DNA from: Deinococcales bacterium
GTDB taxonomy: Bacteria > Deinococcota > Deinococci > Deinococcales > JAAFIG01
Length of the DNA stretch: 64,000 nucleotides
NCBI GenBank assembly: GCA_025352125.1
Contig: JANXTZ010000073.1
Span: 95,018 to 159,017, forward strand
Direction of reading: 5' to 3'
Shown piece after piece: positions 49,201 through 58,799 of the stretch. Position 1 is the stretch's first letter; each line of letters begins with the position of its first letter. The position numbers were made by a program, and so were the translations under genes. Under the pieces are notes generated by a model, which was not told the origin of the DNA, searched no databases, and saw only the letters and a list, made by a program, of their open reading frames with translations.

Positions 49201-51920
49201 GAAGTCTTTTCACACACGCAGCGCGAAACATCTTTCGCAAGCCCGTCCAAACGCTGACCTACCTGCTTGGGCTGATGCTCGCGGTGGGCTTGTTCGTGGA
49301 CACGTTGTTCTTCGTTGACCTTTCCCAGCGCGACATGACCAAAAACGCCCTCGCACCGATTCAGGTGGACATGGTGGCTCGAGCCACGACCCCCGACCTT
49401 CGGGCGGGGGCGCTCGAGACGACCCTAAAAGGTCAAACCATTGTCAAATCCGCCGAATCGGTGGCGAATGCCGATTTCGTGGCGCTTTCCAAAGTTGGGA
49501 GCGCAACCTCGAGCGCGGCGGGCAAGGTATTTGCGCTGAATGAAAGCTATTACAAGACTTTTGGTTTTCTGCCGATTGTTACAGGAAAATTTGATCCCAC
49601 AGGCGCAATGGTCGGTGACGCCACCGCCACGCAATTGGGTTTGAAGGTCGGCGATTCCATCAGCCTCAAATTTGCCGCTGGAATCACCAAACCCTACACC
49701 GTTAACATTTCTGGCATTGTCGGCATGGGGGTCAGCGAACCTCTTTTTTACAACCCAGACCCAGCCGGCGGCGAGGGCTACGGCGTGGTTGCCGATGTCG
49801 TCTTCCTGCCACCGGTGATGTTTGAACGTGATCTCGCACCAGCACTCTCAAAACTTCCCATCACCACCTCGAGCGTCGGACAGACCGGTTCAAACGTGGT
49901 GCTCTTGCCCGTCGAACGGCAGGTGCATCTCAAGATTGACCAGACTGGTCTGAACGCCGACCCCAGCAAAGCCTTCAAACAACTCGATGCCCTGCGCCGC
50001 AGCCTCGAGCGACCCTTCCCAGGGCAGGTGCGGGTGCAGAACAACCTCGCCAAAAAACTCGACAACGCCAAGAAAGACATCCTGGCGGCGAAAATGCTGT
50101 TCTTGTTCCTGGCGATTCCTGGCATTTTGCTTGCGGCGTACCTCTCCAAATACGCGGTTGAACTCTCCGCCGAACAGCGCCGCCGCGAACTCAGCCTGCT
50201 ACGGGTGCGCGGTGCGGGAACGCGAGAGGTGCTGGTCATCACCGCTTTCAACGCGCTGATTCTTGCTGTGTTGGGTGTGCTTTCAGGGCAGGTCTTTGGC
50301 ACACTGATGCTTGCCTTGACACTTGGAACTGGAGTGTTCAACGCCGCCAACCTCGAGCTTGTTGCGCCAAGTCTGGGTTGGGCAACACTGGGCGGTTTTG
50401 TGCTGACTGGACTGGCGTTCTTTCTGCCCGCCTGGGCGCAACTTCGAGGCGAGATTTCTGGCGCTCGTCGCAGCGTGACTCGGGTGCAGACCGTGCCGCT
50501 CTGGCGACGCATGAACGCCGACTTTTTGATGCTGATCGTGGCGGGAATCGTGTTGTACGTGACCGATGCCAATGGCGGTTTCAAACCGACCAGCACTGAA
50601 GGCACGGCGGTCACGCTCTCGTTTTACCTGTTTCTCGCGCCATTCATGTTCTGGATTGGGGCAACGTTGCTTTTGATCCGACTGCTTGACCTGCTGCTGA
50701 CTCGAGGTGCGCCATTGGTGGCTCGGGTTTTGAAGGGCACGTTCGGCGAGTTGGGCGTGGTGGCGGCTCGAGGCATGACCCGTCGCAGCAACGCGATGGG
50801 TTCTGCGGTCACACTCACCGCCCTCTCGCTCTCGTTTGGTGTGGCGCTCTCGTTGTTTCTGGGAACGTACACCACGCAAAAGCAGGGCGATATTGCCTAT
50901 GTGGTGGGCAGTGACGTGCGTGTCACCCCGCCCGCCAGTGCAAATTTAAACCTTGATTTTACCCATAAGCTTTCCAACCTACCCAATGTCACCAGCGCCA
51001 GCGCCCTGGCTCGAGACCCCGTGGCGTTGATCGGCAGTGAGAAGAAAAGCGTTTACGGCATTGACGTGACCAGCTTTGAAAAAACTGCTTACCTGACCAG
51101 TGCGATGTTTGAAAACGGCAGCAGTCACGACACACTTCAAGCCCTGAAGAACACGCCAAATGGAGTGCTTTTGGCTCGAGATCAAGCCGACAAGTACGAC
51201 ATCAAAGTCGGGGATAAGGTTTTGATGCGACTCTACAACCCGCGTTCCGCGCAGTACGTGCCGCTCGAGGCGAAGGCGGTGGGAATTTACACCTACCTGT
51301 CCACCTCGAGCCAGGACGCGGATTTTGCACTCAACCGAGATTTCATGACCAAGACCGTTGGCACAACGGGCGCGGATTTGTTCCTGGTGAAAACCTCTAA
51401 TCCAGCGGCGGTGACCGCCAGCATTCAAAACACGTTTGGCTCGAGTTTGACGCTGAAGCTCGAGAATATTCTGACCGCCACAAAAATAGACTCGAGTTCG
51501 CTGACCAGCCTCAATCTGGCAGGACTCGGCAGTTTGGAGCGCCTGTACACGGCGTTGATTGTCGCCGCCAGTCTGGGTGTGTTTTTGATCTCGATGCTGC
51601 AAGCCCGCCGCAAAGAATTTGGCACGATGCGAGCGCTCGGCACGGACGAAACGCAACTCCGCACGCTGCTGGCGGCAGAAGCCCTTTCGATCTCGAGCAT
51701 CAGCCTTGCCACTGGGGTTGGCATCGGCACAGGTATCGCCGCCTTGTTTGTGATGCTGTTGCGGGTGATCTTTCTGATTCCACCGACGGGTTTGACCTGG
51801 CGGGTGGGGGATTTGGGATTGCTGCTCGGACTCTCATTGCTGGGCATGATCTTCGGGGTGTTGCTCGCCAACCGTGCACTCTCGAGATTGCGCGTCAGCG
51901 AGGTGTTGCGCGAGGTGTAA
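49197..51920 (+). CDS. FtsX/MacB-like ABC transporter permease, 907 aa
   Basis: Large permease with two FtsX domains. N-terminal helix KPVQTLTYLLGLMLAVGLFVDTLFFVDL, then a periplasmic domain (about 50-300), three helices of FtsX domain 1 (LFLFLAIPGILLAAYLSKYAVELSAEQRRRELSLLRVRGAGTREVL... LGWATLGGFVLTGLAFFLPAWAQL), central helices near 440-540, a second periplasmic domain, and FtsX domain 2 (LERLYTALIVAASLGVFLISMLQARRKEFGTMRALGTDETQLRTLLAAEAL...LLLGLSLLGMIFGVLLANRALSRLRVSEVLREV). Both domains carry the R-R-x-E-x-(S/G)-x-x-R-(V/A)-x-G coupling motif. ATG 49197 overlaps the ATPase stop. Substrate may be a lipoprotein, peptide or lipid. Confidence 0.92.
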   Translation: MRSLFTHAARNIFRKPVQTLTYLLGLMLAVGLFVDTLFFVDLSQRDMTKNALAPIQVDMVARATTPDLRAGALETTLKGQTIVKSAESVANADFVALSKVGSATSSAAGKVFALNESYYKTFGFLPIVTGKFDPTGAMVGDATATQLGLKVGDSISLKFAAGITKPYTVNISGIVGMGVSEPLFYNPDPAGGEGYGVVADVVFLPPVMFERDLAPALSKLPITTSSVGQTGSNVVLLPVERQVHLKIDQTGLNADPSKAFKQLDALRRSLERPFPGQVRVQNNLAKKLDNAKKDILAAKMLFLFLAIPGILLAAYLSKYAVELSAEQRRRELSLLRVRGAGTREVLVITAFNALILAVLGVLSGQVFGTLMLALTLGTGVFNAANLELVAPSLGWATLGGFVLTGLAFFLPAWAQLRGEISGARRSVTRVQTVPLWRRMNADFLMLIVAGIVLYVTDANGGFKPTSTEGTAVTLSFYLFLAPFMFWIGATLLLIRLLDLLLTRGAPLVARVLKGTFGELGVVAARGMTRRSNAMGSAVTLTALSLSFGVALSLFLGTYTTQKQGDIAYVVGSDVRVTPPASANLNLDFTHKLSNLPNVTSASALARDPVALIGSEKKSVYGIDVTSFEKTAYLTSAMFENGSSHDTLQALKNTPNGVLLARDQADKYDIKVGDKVLMRLYNPRSAQYVPLEAKAVGIYTYLSTSSQDADFALNRDFMTKTVGTTGADLFLVKTSNPAAVTASIQNTFGSSLTLKLENILTATKIDSSSLTSLNLAGLGSLERLYTALIVAASLGVFLISMLQARRKEFGTMRALGTDETQLRTLLAAEALSISSISLATGVGIGTGIAALFVMLLRVIFLIPPTGLTWRVGDLGLLLGLSLLGMIFGVLLANRALSRLRVSEVLREV

Positions 51921-52283
51921 TGGCTTTTTTTTAAGGTCGCGGTTTTACCCGTATTCCGATCAATTCCGAAACCTGCCGCAAAAACCAGGTGTGTTTGCCA
52001 GGGTCCCTCAATGTAGAACTTGTTTGGAGTTTAATCTCGTGACAAACGCCACCAACTGAACAAAGGCATGACTCTGGAAAGGTTTTGTCGGACACACGCA
52101 AGTTCACCTCTCGAGGTTTCCAATCACAGCCCGAGTTTAAAACTTGACCCATGAACAAAATGAATTAAAGCTTGTCAGTTCATTGGCAGCTCACGTACAC
52201 TCCCTTTCGACCACCAAATCAAAAAACCGCTTTGCGAAGGCATTTGTCGTTTCAATGTGGGCTGGTGTGTTGCTTACGGGTCA
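51921..52283. other. Intergenic stretch, possible gene-tail relic
   Basis: On the minus strand about 51940-52030 reads TLRDPGKHTWFLRQVSELIGIRVKPRP then stops, which looks like a C-terminus without its gene. A T8 run follows the permease stop. No supported gene. Confidence 0.3.
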
Positions 52284-52590
52284 ATGACTCGATTGGCACT
52301 GTTGCCGGTTGCTTTGATCGCGTTGAACGGCGCGAGGGCACAAAACTCGAAGGTGCAGATCATGGTTGGCGGCATGAACAAACAGATTTACTTGCCTGCC
52401 AAACTTGCGGTACAACTCGGCTATTTTGAAGTCCAGGGCATCGATGTCGAATGGTTCGATGAGCCGTCGGGGGTCAGCGCCGAGAATGAAATGCTGACGG
52501 GACAGGTGGACGGTATGCTTGGTTTTTTACGATCACAACGTTGATCTTCAGGCGCTGAGACCGCTGCAAGTTGCCAAGATTTTTGTTTCT
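52284..52590 (+). pseudogene. Truncated, frameshifted NMT1/THI5-like substrate-binding protein gene
   Basis: ATG 52284 starts a signal peptide (MTRLALLPVALIALNGARAQ) and the N-terminus of an NMT1/SsuA-type binding protein: VQIMVGGMNKQIYLPAKLAVQLGYFEVQGIDVEWFDEPSGVSAENEMLTGQVDGMLGF. The frame is lost at a run of six T (52523-52528); one T fewer restores YDHNVDLQALRPLQVAKIF, which fits the family. Only about 95 of 320 residues remain and a terminator follows, so the gene is a relic. Confidence 0.7.
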
Positions 52591-52596
52591 CGAGCG

Positions 52597-52625
52597 CCCA
52601 TCGATTTTGATGGGGTTTTCTTTTT
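52597..52625 (+). terminator. Terminator after the NMT1-like relic
   Basis: CCCATC (52597-52602) pairs with GATGGG (52609-52614) around GATTTT, followed by GTTTTCTTTTT. It insulates the promoter at 52637. Confidence 0.65.
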
Positions 52626-52636
52626 GTTGTGAAGTG

Positions 52637-52665
52637 TTGACAATCGTTATAAATTGTTACAATAT
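52637..52665 (+). promoter_or_regulatory. Promoter of the binding protein-permease-SDR operon
   Basis: TTGACA (52637-52642), 17-bp spacer, CAATAT (52660-52665). The last 15 bp of the spacer are the DeoR-type site. Leader to the ATG at 52699 is about 30 nt and holds GGAGGAGG. Confidence 0.75.
52645..52659. promoter_or_regulatory. Probable DeoR-family operator, site 1
   Basis: CGTTATAAATTGTTA. Matches site 2 (57697-57711) at 14 of 15 positions and has the same place in the spacer, 2 bp after the -35 box. Confidence 0.7.
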
Positions 52666-52698
52666 GAACGGGGTCAAGACAATTGGAGGAGGCAAACT

Positions 52699-53997
<1,299 letters not shown>

Positions 53998-54012
53998 ACA
54001 AGCACTGATTCC

Positions 54013-54047
54013 AAGTCCCGCTCGTTGTGCACGAATGAGCGGGACTT
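54013..54047 (+). terminator. Intercistronic hairpin after the binding-protein gene
   Basis: A perfect 11-bp stem (54013-54023 with 54037-54047) then ATTGTTTC. Probably limits expression of the permeases relative to the binding protein. Confidence 0.6.
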
Positions 54048-54048
54048 A

Positions 54049-54084
54049 TTGTTTCTGGGGTTGTTTCTGGGGTTGTTTCTGGGA
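54049..54084. repeat. Triple 12-bp tandem repeat TTGTTTCTGGGG
   Basis: Copies at 54049-54060, 54061-54072 and 54073-54084 (the last ends GGGA). Directly after the hairpin, between the binding-protein and permease genes. Confidence 0.85.
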
Positions 54085-54141
54085 TTGATTCTCAACGTTC
54101 AGCCTAAATCTCAAGCTCGAGATTTTTGAAGGGATGCAGTT

Positions 54142-55056
54142 GTGCCGTTAAAAAACCCAAGAAACCCGAACCGCCGGTATTCGCTTTCCGCCTGGCGGGC
54201 GCGTACCGCCTGGCTTTTACTCACACCAAGTTTGCTGATTCTGGTGCTGGTTGCCGCATTTCCGTTGTTTCGCAGTTTTCAACTGAGTTTGTTCGATGTC
54301 AGTATTCTAAAATTCCCACTGCAATTAACCTGGGTCGGTTTGGACAATTATGTTGCATTGGCAAGCGACCCGCGTTGGTGGCGTTCAGTCTGGAATACAG
54401 TGGTATTTACAGTGATCTCGGTTGGTTTTGAAACGGTTCTGGGTTTGATGATTGCCTTGCTGGTTCACAGCGAATTTAAGGGACGCGGTTTGGTGCGCAC
54501 CGCCATGCTTGTGCCGTGGGCGATCCCTGGGGTTGTCTCGAGTCAAATGTGGCGTTGGATGTTCAATGATGTTTACGGTGTGATCAACGATCTTTTTATC
54601 AAATTACGCCTCATTAAAACCCCCATGGCGTGGCTGGCAGAACCGGCTCTGGTTTTACCCGCCATTATCGCGGTTGATGTCTGGAAAACCACGCCTTTTA
54701 TGGCGTTGATTTTGCTGGCTGGTTTGCAAGGTATTCCCAAAGAACTCTATGAGGCGGCTCGAGTGGACGGTGCGAGTTCGGTTCAGCAATTCTGGCGGAT
54801 CACCTTTCCCTTGCTGCGCCCGAGTTTGTTGGTCGCACTCATTTTCAGAACGCTCGATGCGCTTCGGGTCTTTGACATGATTTACATTGTCGCAGGGACG
54901 CAAATTGAAACCATCAGCATGTCAATTTATGCCCGGCAACAACTGATTAGTTTTGGCTTGCTCGGTTACGGCTCGGCGGTTTCAACGGGCATGTTCTTGA
55001 TTTTGGCGCTTTACATTGCCGTGTACTTGGTCACATTGAAAGTCGAGGTCAAGTGA
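54142..55056 (+). CDS. Sugar ABC transporter permease (MalF-like)
   Basis: 304-aa CUT1 permease: LSAWRARTAWLLLTPSLLILVLVAAFPLFRSFQLSLFD, WVGLDNYVALASDPRWWRSVWNTVVFTVISVGFETVLGLMIALLV, EAA loop YEAARVDGASSVQQFWRITFPLLRPSLLVALIFRTLDALRVFDMIYIV. Six hydrophobic segments. Starts with GTG 54142 with AAGGGA upstream. As in the other two sugar importers of the window, no ATPase gene lies in the operon. Confidence 0.92.
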   Translation: MPLKNPRNPNRRYSLSAWRARTAWLLLTPSLLILVLVAAFPLFRSFQLSLFDVSILKFPLQLTWVGLDNYVALASDPRWWRSVWNTVVFTVISVGFETVLGLMIALLVHSEFKGRGLVRTAMLVPWAIPGVVSSQMWRWMFNDVYGVINDLFIKLRLIKTPMAWLAEPALVLPAIIAVDVWKTTPFMALILLAGLQGIPKELYEAARVDGASSVQQFWRITFPLLRPSLLVALIFRTLDALRVFDMIYIVAGTQIETISMSIYARQQLISFGLLGYGSAVSTGMFLILALYIAVYLVTLKVEVK

Positions 55057-55910
55057 TGAATTTCGAGCTGCCAAAATTGCGTTTTTTTGCCGGTCGAATC
55101 GTGTTTTGGTTTGGTTTGGGCGTGCTTTTATTTTATTTGCTTTTTCCGTTTTACTGGGCGATAGTCAGCTCCCTGAAAACCTCGAATCAATTGTTTGCCA
55201 CGCCAATCAGTTACATTCCACAAACACCACAATGGAGCAATTACGCGAGTATTTTTACGACCCAACCTTTCGGGCGGTTTTTGCTGAATTCGTTCCTGGT
55301 GGCTGGCGGTACAACTCTTTTGTCGTTGTTGTTTGGCGTGTTTGCCGCGTATGCGATAGGTCGCTTTGAGTTTCGTGGACGGCAACCAATTTATTATGCC
55401 ATGCTTGCCGTGACCATGTTCCCGTCGATCAGCGTGCTGGGTGGATTGTTTGTTTTAATTCGTGGTTTGGGTTTGTACGACACGATTCCTGGCTTGATTT
55501 TCACGTACATGCTGTTCACATTGCCTTTTACAATTTGGGTTTTAACCAGCTTCGTGCGCGAAATTCCCAGCGAACTCGAGGAAGCCGCCTTTATTGATGG
55601 TGCAACACCGTTTCAGGCGCTACACAAAGTGTTACTGCCCATGATCGCGCCGGGTTTGGTGACGGCTGGATTGCTGGCATTTATTCAAGCTTGGAACGAA
55701 TTTCTTTTCGCCTTAACGTTCACGGTCAACGAAAACTCGAGAACTGTTCCCGTTGCCATTGCATTGTTCAGTGGCACAAGTAGTTTTGAACTCCCCTGGA
55801 ATTTAATCATGGCAGCTTCTGTTGTGGTCACCGTGCCGTTGCTGGTTTTGGTACTCATTTTTCAGCAGCGAATCGTGGCTGGTTTAACCGCAGGGGCAGT
55901 CAAAGGTTGA
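55056..55910 (+). CDS. Sugar ABC transporter permease (MalG-like)
   Basis: 284-aa CUT1 permease. First segment FWFGLGVLLFYLLFPFYWAIVSSLKTSNQLFATP, EAA loop ELEEAAFIDGATPFQALHKVLLPMIAPGLVTAGLLAFIQAWNEFLFALTF, and end FQQRIVAGLTAGAVKG, typical for MalG. Its start overlaps the stop of the MalF-like partner (ATG 55056; a GTG at 55053 is possible). Confidence 0.92.
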   Translation: MNFELPKLRFFAGRIVFWFGLGVLLFYLLFPFYWAIVSSLKTSNQLFATPISYIPQTPQWSNYASIFTTQPFGRFLLNSFLVAGGTTLLSLLFGVFAAYAIGRFEFRGRQPIYYAMLAVTMFPSISVLGGLFVLIRGLGLYDTIPGLIFTYMLFTLPFTIWVLTSFVREIPSELEEAAFIDGATPFQALHKVLLPMIAPGLVTAGLLAFIQAWNEFLFALTFTVNENSRTVPVAIALFSGTSSFELPWNLIMAASVVVTVPLLVLVLIFQQRIVAGLTAGAVKG

Positions 55911-55945
55911 CTCGGGTTTCGGATTTTGTGTTGAAAGGGAATATC

Positions 55946-56710
55946 ATGGAACTCGAGGGTCAGGTGGCGTTGGTGACTGGCGCGGCGGGCGGGATTGGTT
56001 CGGCGATTGCCAGGGCGTTTGTGGAGGCTGGCGCGGCGGTGGCGTTGCTTGACCTGGCAAGTGAGAGCCTGAACGCGCTCGAGACGGATTTACGGGCTTC
56101 TGGCGGGTTGGTGCTGGCAGTTCCAGCCGACATCACCCAAGCCACAGAAGTCTCGAGCGCCGTGAATTTGAGTCTCGCCCATTTTGGACGCTTGACATGT
56201 TTGGTCAATGCCGTCGGCATTTTGCGTCAAGGTCGGGTCGATGCGATGCTCGAGACAGACTGGGACGAGCTGATGAACGTCAACGTTAAGGGCGTGTTCT
56301 TGGCGTGCAAGTACGCCGTTCCAGCCATCAAAACGGCGGGTGGCGGCTCGATCATCAACCTGTCATCGGTGTCGGCATTTGTTGGATCAATTGGCAGTTT
56401 TGCCTACACCGCCAGCAAGGGCGCGGTTTTGAGCCTGACTTACGGCATCGCCCAGGAACTCGGACCGTTTGGCATTCGGGTCAACGCCATCTGCCCTGGC
56501 TGGGTTGACGCCGGTTTCACGCATCAAGCCATGCGTCAAGCCCCCGACCCCAGCCTGCTGATCGCCCAAGCTCGAGAGGCACACGTGCTCGGACGCATGG
56601 CAGCCCCCCAAGAGGTGGCGGACGCGGCGGTATTCCTCGCCTCAAGTCGCGCCTCTTTTGTCACGGGAACTGCACTGAACGTTGACGGCGGCTTTATGAT
56701 CAAGCGCTGA
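55946..56710 (+). CDS. Short-chain dehydrogenase/reductase (glucose/sugar dehydrogenase-like)
   Basis: 254-aa classical SDR. Motifs: VALVTGAAGGIGSAIARAFVEAGAAVALLDLASE (Asp at the end of strand 2 suggests NAD), LVNAVGILRQG in place of N-N-A-G, IINLSSVSAFVGSIGSFAYTASKGAVLSLTYGIAQELGPFGIRVNAICPGWVDAGF with Ser and Y-x-x-x-K, and FVTGTALNVDGGFMI. It may oxidise a sugar brought in by the transporter. ATG 55946 has GAAAGGGA upstream, 35 nt after the permease stop. Confidence 0.9.
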   Translation: MELEGQVALVTGAAGGIGSAIARAFVEAGAAVALLDLASESLNALETDLRASGGLVLAVPADITQATEVSSAVNLSLAHFGRLTCLVNAVGILRQGRVDAMLETDWDELMNVNVKGVFLACKYAVPAIKTAGGGSIINLSSVSAFVGSIGSFAYTASKGAVLSLTYGIAQELGPFGIRVNAICPGWVDAGFTHQAMRQAPDPSLLIAQAREAHVLGRMAAPQEVADAAVFLASSRASFVTGTALNVDGGFMIKR

Positions 56711-56778
56711 AAAACGCACCGTTCTCCCGCTTGCCAAAAAAGCAAAAATCTCGAACCACACATGTAAAAACCTAAACT

Positions 56779-56804
56779 CCCTTCTCTCGCTTGCGGGAGA
56801 AGGG
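56779..56804. repeat. REP-like intergenic palindrome
   Basis: CCCTTCTCTCGC (56779-56790) pairs with GCGGGAGAAGGG (56793-56804) with one mismatch, followed by a GATGAGGGTGGGC tail. This resembles a palindromic intergenic repeat common in many bacteria. It lies between the convergent SDR and DeoR genes and may stop transcription from both sides. Confidence 0.6.
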
Positions 56805-56829
56805 TCGGGGATGAGGGTGGGCATAATAT

Positions 56830-57630
56830 TTACTGTGCAATCCGAACGTCCACCCCAAGTGCCCTCAGCCGCTCAACATCGGCACTCGGGGCATTGGCGT
56901 CGGTGATCAGCGTATGCACTTGACCCAGCGCCAGCAACAACGAGAACGAGCGTTGCCCGAATTTGCTCGAGTCGAGCAACAGCACCACGTGCTCAACGCT
57001 GGCAGCCATCGCCCGTTTGACCTGAATCTCGAGCGGGTTTGGGTCGGTGATGCCGCCCTCTATGGTCAGACCGCTCGCGCCCAGAAACAGGGTTTTGCCG
57101 CGCAATTCGTGAAAGAACTGTTCGGCTTGAGGACCGACAAAAGTGTGCGAGACGTCGCGCAGAATGCCGCCGCAACACATCACAGTCAAATCGGGAAGCA
57201 GTGATGTGGCTTCGTTGACCGTCTCGAGTCCGTTGGTCATGACCGTCAGGTGTTTGTGCTTTAAGTGCTTGACCATCGCCGAAACGGTTGTTCCCGCCTC
57301 GAGAATAATAAAATCGCCATCTCGTATAAAGTGCGTGGCGGCGTAGGCGGCAATCGATTCTTTTTGTTTTTTGTGAATTTTGCGTTTGGCAAAGTACAAG
57401 GGTTCATTGATGGTGTCGTGTTCGTTGCGAATTGCCCCACCGCGCACAAATCGCAGCTTGCCCAAAGCCTCGAGCACCTTCAGGTCGCGGTAAATGGTCA
57501 TGTGTGAGACACCAAACCGAGTGCCAAGGTTTTCGGCGGTGACGCTGCCCTGTTCGTCCACCAGTTCGGCGATGATTGAACGGCGCTGTTCGGTTAGCAT
57601 TTTCGCGCCTGATTGGTCTGGCTCGAGCAT
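56830..57630 (-). CDS. DeoR-family transcriptional regulator
   Basis: 266-aa regulator. N-terminal HTH MLTEQRRSIIAELVDEQGSVTAENLGTRFGVSHMTIYRDLKVLEALGKLRFVRGGAI with the family signature. C-terminal sugar-phosphate-sensing domain: FAKRKIHKKQKESIAAYAATHFIRDGDFIILEAGTTVSAMVKHL, LTVMTNGLETVNEATSLLPDLTVMCCGGILRDVSHTFVGPQAEQFF, LFLGASGLTIEGGITDPNPLEIQVKRAMAASVEHVVLLLDSSKFGQRSF. It lies between two operons that share a 15-bp spacer operator, so it probably represses both until a sugar phosphate accumulates. ATG 57630 follows AGAGGA. Confidence 0.92.
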   Translation of the reverse strand: MLEPDQSGAKMLTEQRRSIIAELVDEQGSVTAENLGTRFGVSHMTIYRDLKVLEALGKLRFVRGGAIRNEHDTINEPLYFAKRKIHKKQKESIAAYAATHFIRDGDFIILEAGTTVSAMVKHLKHKHLTVMTNGLETVNEATSLLPDLTVMCCGGILRDVSHTFVGPQAEQFFHELRGKTLFLGASGLTIEGGITDPNPLEIQVKRAMAASVEHVVLLLDSSKFGQRSFSLLLALGQVHTLITDANAPSADVERLRALGVDVRIAQ

Positions 57631-57648
57631 CGTGATTCCTCTGGGGGC

Positions 57649-57678
57649 ACAATAGCGCGGATGGGTATTTTCAGTCAA
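57649..57678 (-). promoter_or_regulatory. Promoter of the DeoR-type gene
   Basis: Minus strand TTGACT (57673-57678), 18-bp spacer, TATTGT (57649-57654), 19 nt before the ATG. It is 11 bp from the divergent -35, so the operator at 57697-57711 could also influence it. Confidence 0.55.
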
Positions 57679-57688
57679 TGAAATCAAG

Positions 57689-57717
57689 TTGCAATGCGTT
57701 ATAATTTGTTATATCTT
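57689..57717 (+). promoter_or_regulatory. Promoter of the isomerase-kinase-amylase operon
   Basis: TTGCAA (57689-57694), 17-bp spacer, TATCTT (57712-57717). The spacer holds the DeoR-type site, and the -10 region forms an ATATCT/AGATAT inverted repeat (57711-57724). Confidence 0.75.
57697..57711. promoter_or_regulatory. Probable DeoR-family operator, site 2
   Basis: CGTTATAATTTGTTA, 2 bp after the -35 box and directly before the -10, as in site 1 (52645-52659). Confidence 0.7.
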
Positions 57718-57767
57718 GAGATATTCGCCTCGCGTTCCCATCGGCAACACATTCAGGAAGGATACCC

Positions 57768-58355
57768 ATGCTCTCGGTCTCGCCGTACCTCAAACACTTT
57801 GATCCGACCAGCGCCCAGATCGAAGGTGCCGTCTGGATTGAACGTCGCCTCAGCCAACTGCGGGGCTGCTTTGCCGACCCGAAGGCTTACGACACTGCCC
57901 TCGAGCATGACGATCCGCTCGTCTACAGCGTTTCATCGTTCGAGCCTGCAACAAACAACGGCGACTTGCACATTGGACTGGGCAAGATCATGCCGGGGCG
58001 GGTTGGTTCAGAATATTTTTTGACGCGCGGACATTTGCACGCCTGGCGTGAAGCCTCTGAGATCTACATCGGACTTTCGGGCGAGGGTTTGATGCTGCTC
58101 GAGACTGAGGGCGGCGAAGCCAGAAGCATCCCACTGACCGCCAACAGCATCGTCTACGTTCCAGGTCACACCGCCCACCGCACCGTTAACGTTGGCTCGA
58201 GTCCGCTGACTTACCTGGGAGTTTACCCCGCCCAGGCTGGACACGATTACGCCGCCATTGCCAACAATAATTTTCGCCAGGTTGTCATCGAACTCGGTGG
58301 TCAGGCGGTCGTCATGAACCGTCAAGCATGGCTCGAGTCACATCCCGCCCGCTGA
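57768..58355 (+). CDS. Cupin-type (archaeal-type) glucose-6-phosphate isomerase
   Basis: 195-aa metal-dependent isomerase of the cupin PGI family, converting glucose-6-phosphate and fructose-6-phosphate. Metal motif SEYFLTRGHLHAWREASEIYIGLSGEGLMLLE (H-x-H, then Glu) and VYVPGHTAHRTVNVG with the last His. GKIMPGRVGSEYF is a family signature. It is unrelated to the usual bacterial PGI fold. ATG 57768 has AAGGA upstream. First gene of the second DeoR-controlled operon. Confidence 0.9.
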   Translation: MLSVSPYLKHFDPTSAQIEGAVWIERRLSQLRGCFADPKAYDTALEHDDPLVYSVSSFEPATNNGDLHIGLGKIMPGRVGSEYFLTRGHLHAWREASEIYIGLSGEGLMLLETEGGEARSIPLTANSIVYVPGHTAHRTVNVGSSPLTYLGVYPAQAGHDYAAIANNNFRQVVIELGGQAVVMNRQAWLESHPAR

Positions 58356-58385
58356 TGGCTCTGGCTCGAGACAAGGAGAAGCCGC

Positions 58386-58799
58386 GTGAAATCCGATACC
58401 CCAACCACGTTTGTTACCAAATCGATTCCCGCAACCCAACCCGTCACCGCGCTGGTCGAACGCCCCTGGGGTTCTTTCAAGCAGTACGCCAACAACAGCG
58501 AGGTCACGGTCAGCCTGATGACCGTCAAGCATGGGCAGCGCCTGAGCCTGCAAGCCCACACGGGACGAAGTGAACTCTGGATTGTGCTCGACGACGGGGC
58601 AGCCGTGCAAATTGACGATCTGACCGTGCATCCCAAAGCCGGCGACGAACTCTGGATTCCCGCCAACGCCCGCCATCGCCTCTCGAGTCTGGGTCCAGCC
58701 GTGCGGGTGCTTGAGGTGGCGTTTGGCAATTGGCAGCAGGCGGACATCGAGCGTTTCGATGACGATTATGCCAGACCCAGCACTGGGGACGGCGCGTGA
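58386..58799 (+). CDS. Cupin-type mannose-6-phosphate isomerase (type II PMI domain)
   Basis: 137-aa cupin like the C-terminal PMI domain of ManC: VERPWGSFKQYANNSEVTVSLMTVKHGQRLSLQAHTGRSELWIVLDDGAAVQIDDLTVHPKAGDELWIPANARHRLSSLGPAVRVLEVAFGNWQQADIERFDDDYAR. The R-P-W-G-x-(F/Y), Q-x-H-x-x-R-x-E-x-W and final F-G-x-x-x-E-x-D-I-x-R-x-x-D-D-Y/Q patterns are diagnostic. No nucleotidyltransferase domain is attached. GTG 58386 with AAGGAGAA upstream. GTGA overlap with the next gene. Confidence 0.9.
   Translation: MKSDTPTTFVTKSIPATQPVTALVERPWGSFKQYANNSEVTVSLMTVKHGQRLSLQAHTGRSELWIVLDDGAAVQIDDLTVHPKAGDELWIPANARHRLSSLGPAVRVLEVAFGNWQQADIERFDDDYARPSTGDGA

Noticed and set aside
56826..56840. Third copy of the 18-bp repeat seen at 25438-25473
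   Set aside because: The similarity (TTTACTGTGCA) comes from both genes ending in Ala-Gln-stop codons. It does not extend further, so chance is the simpler reading.
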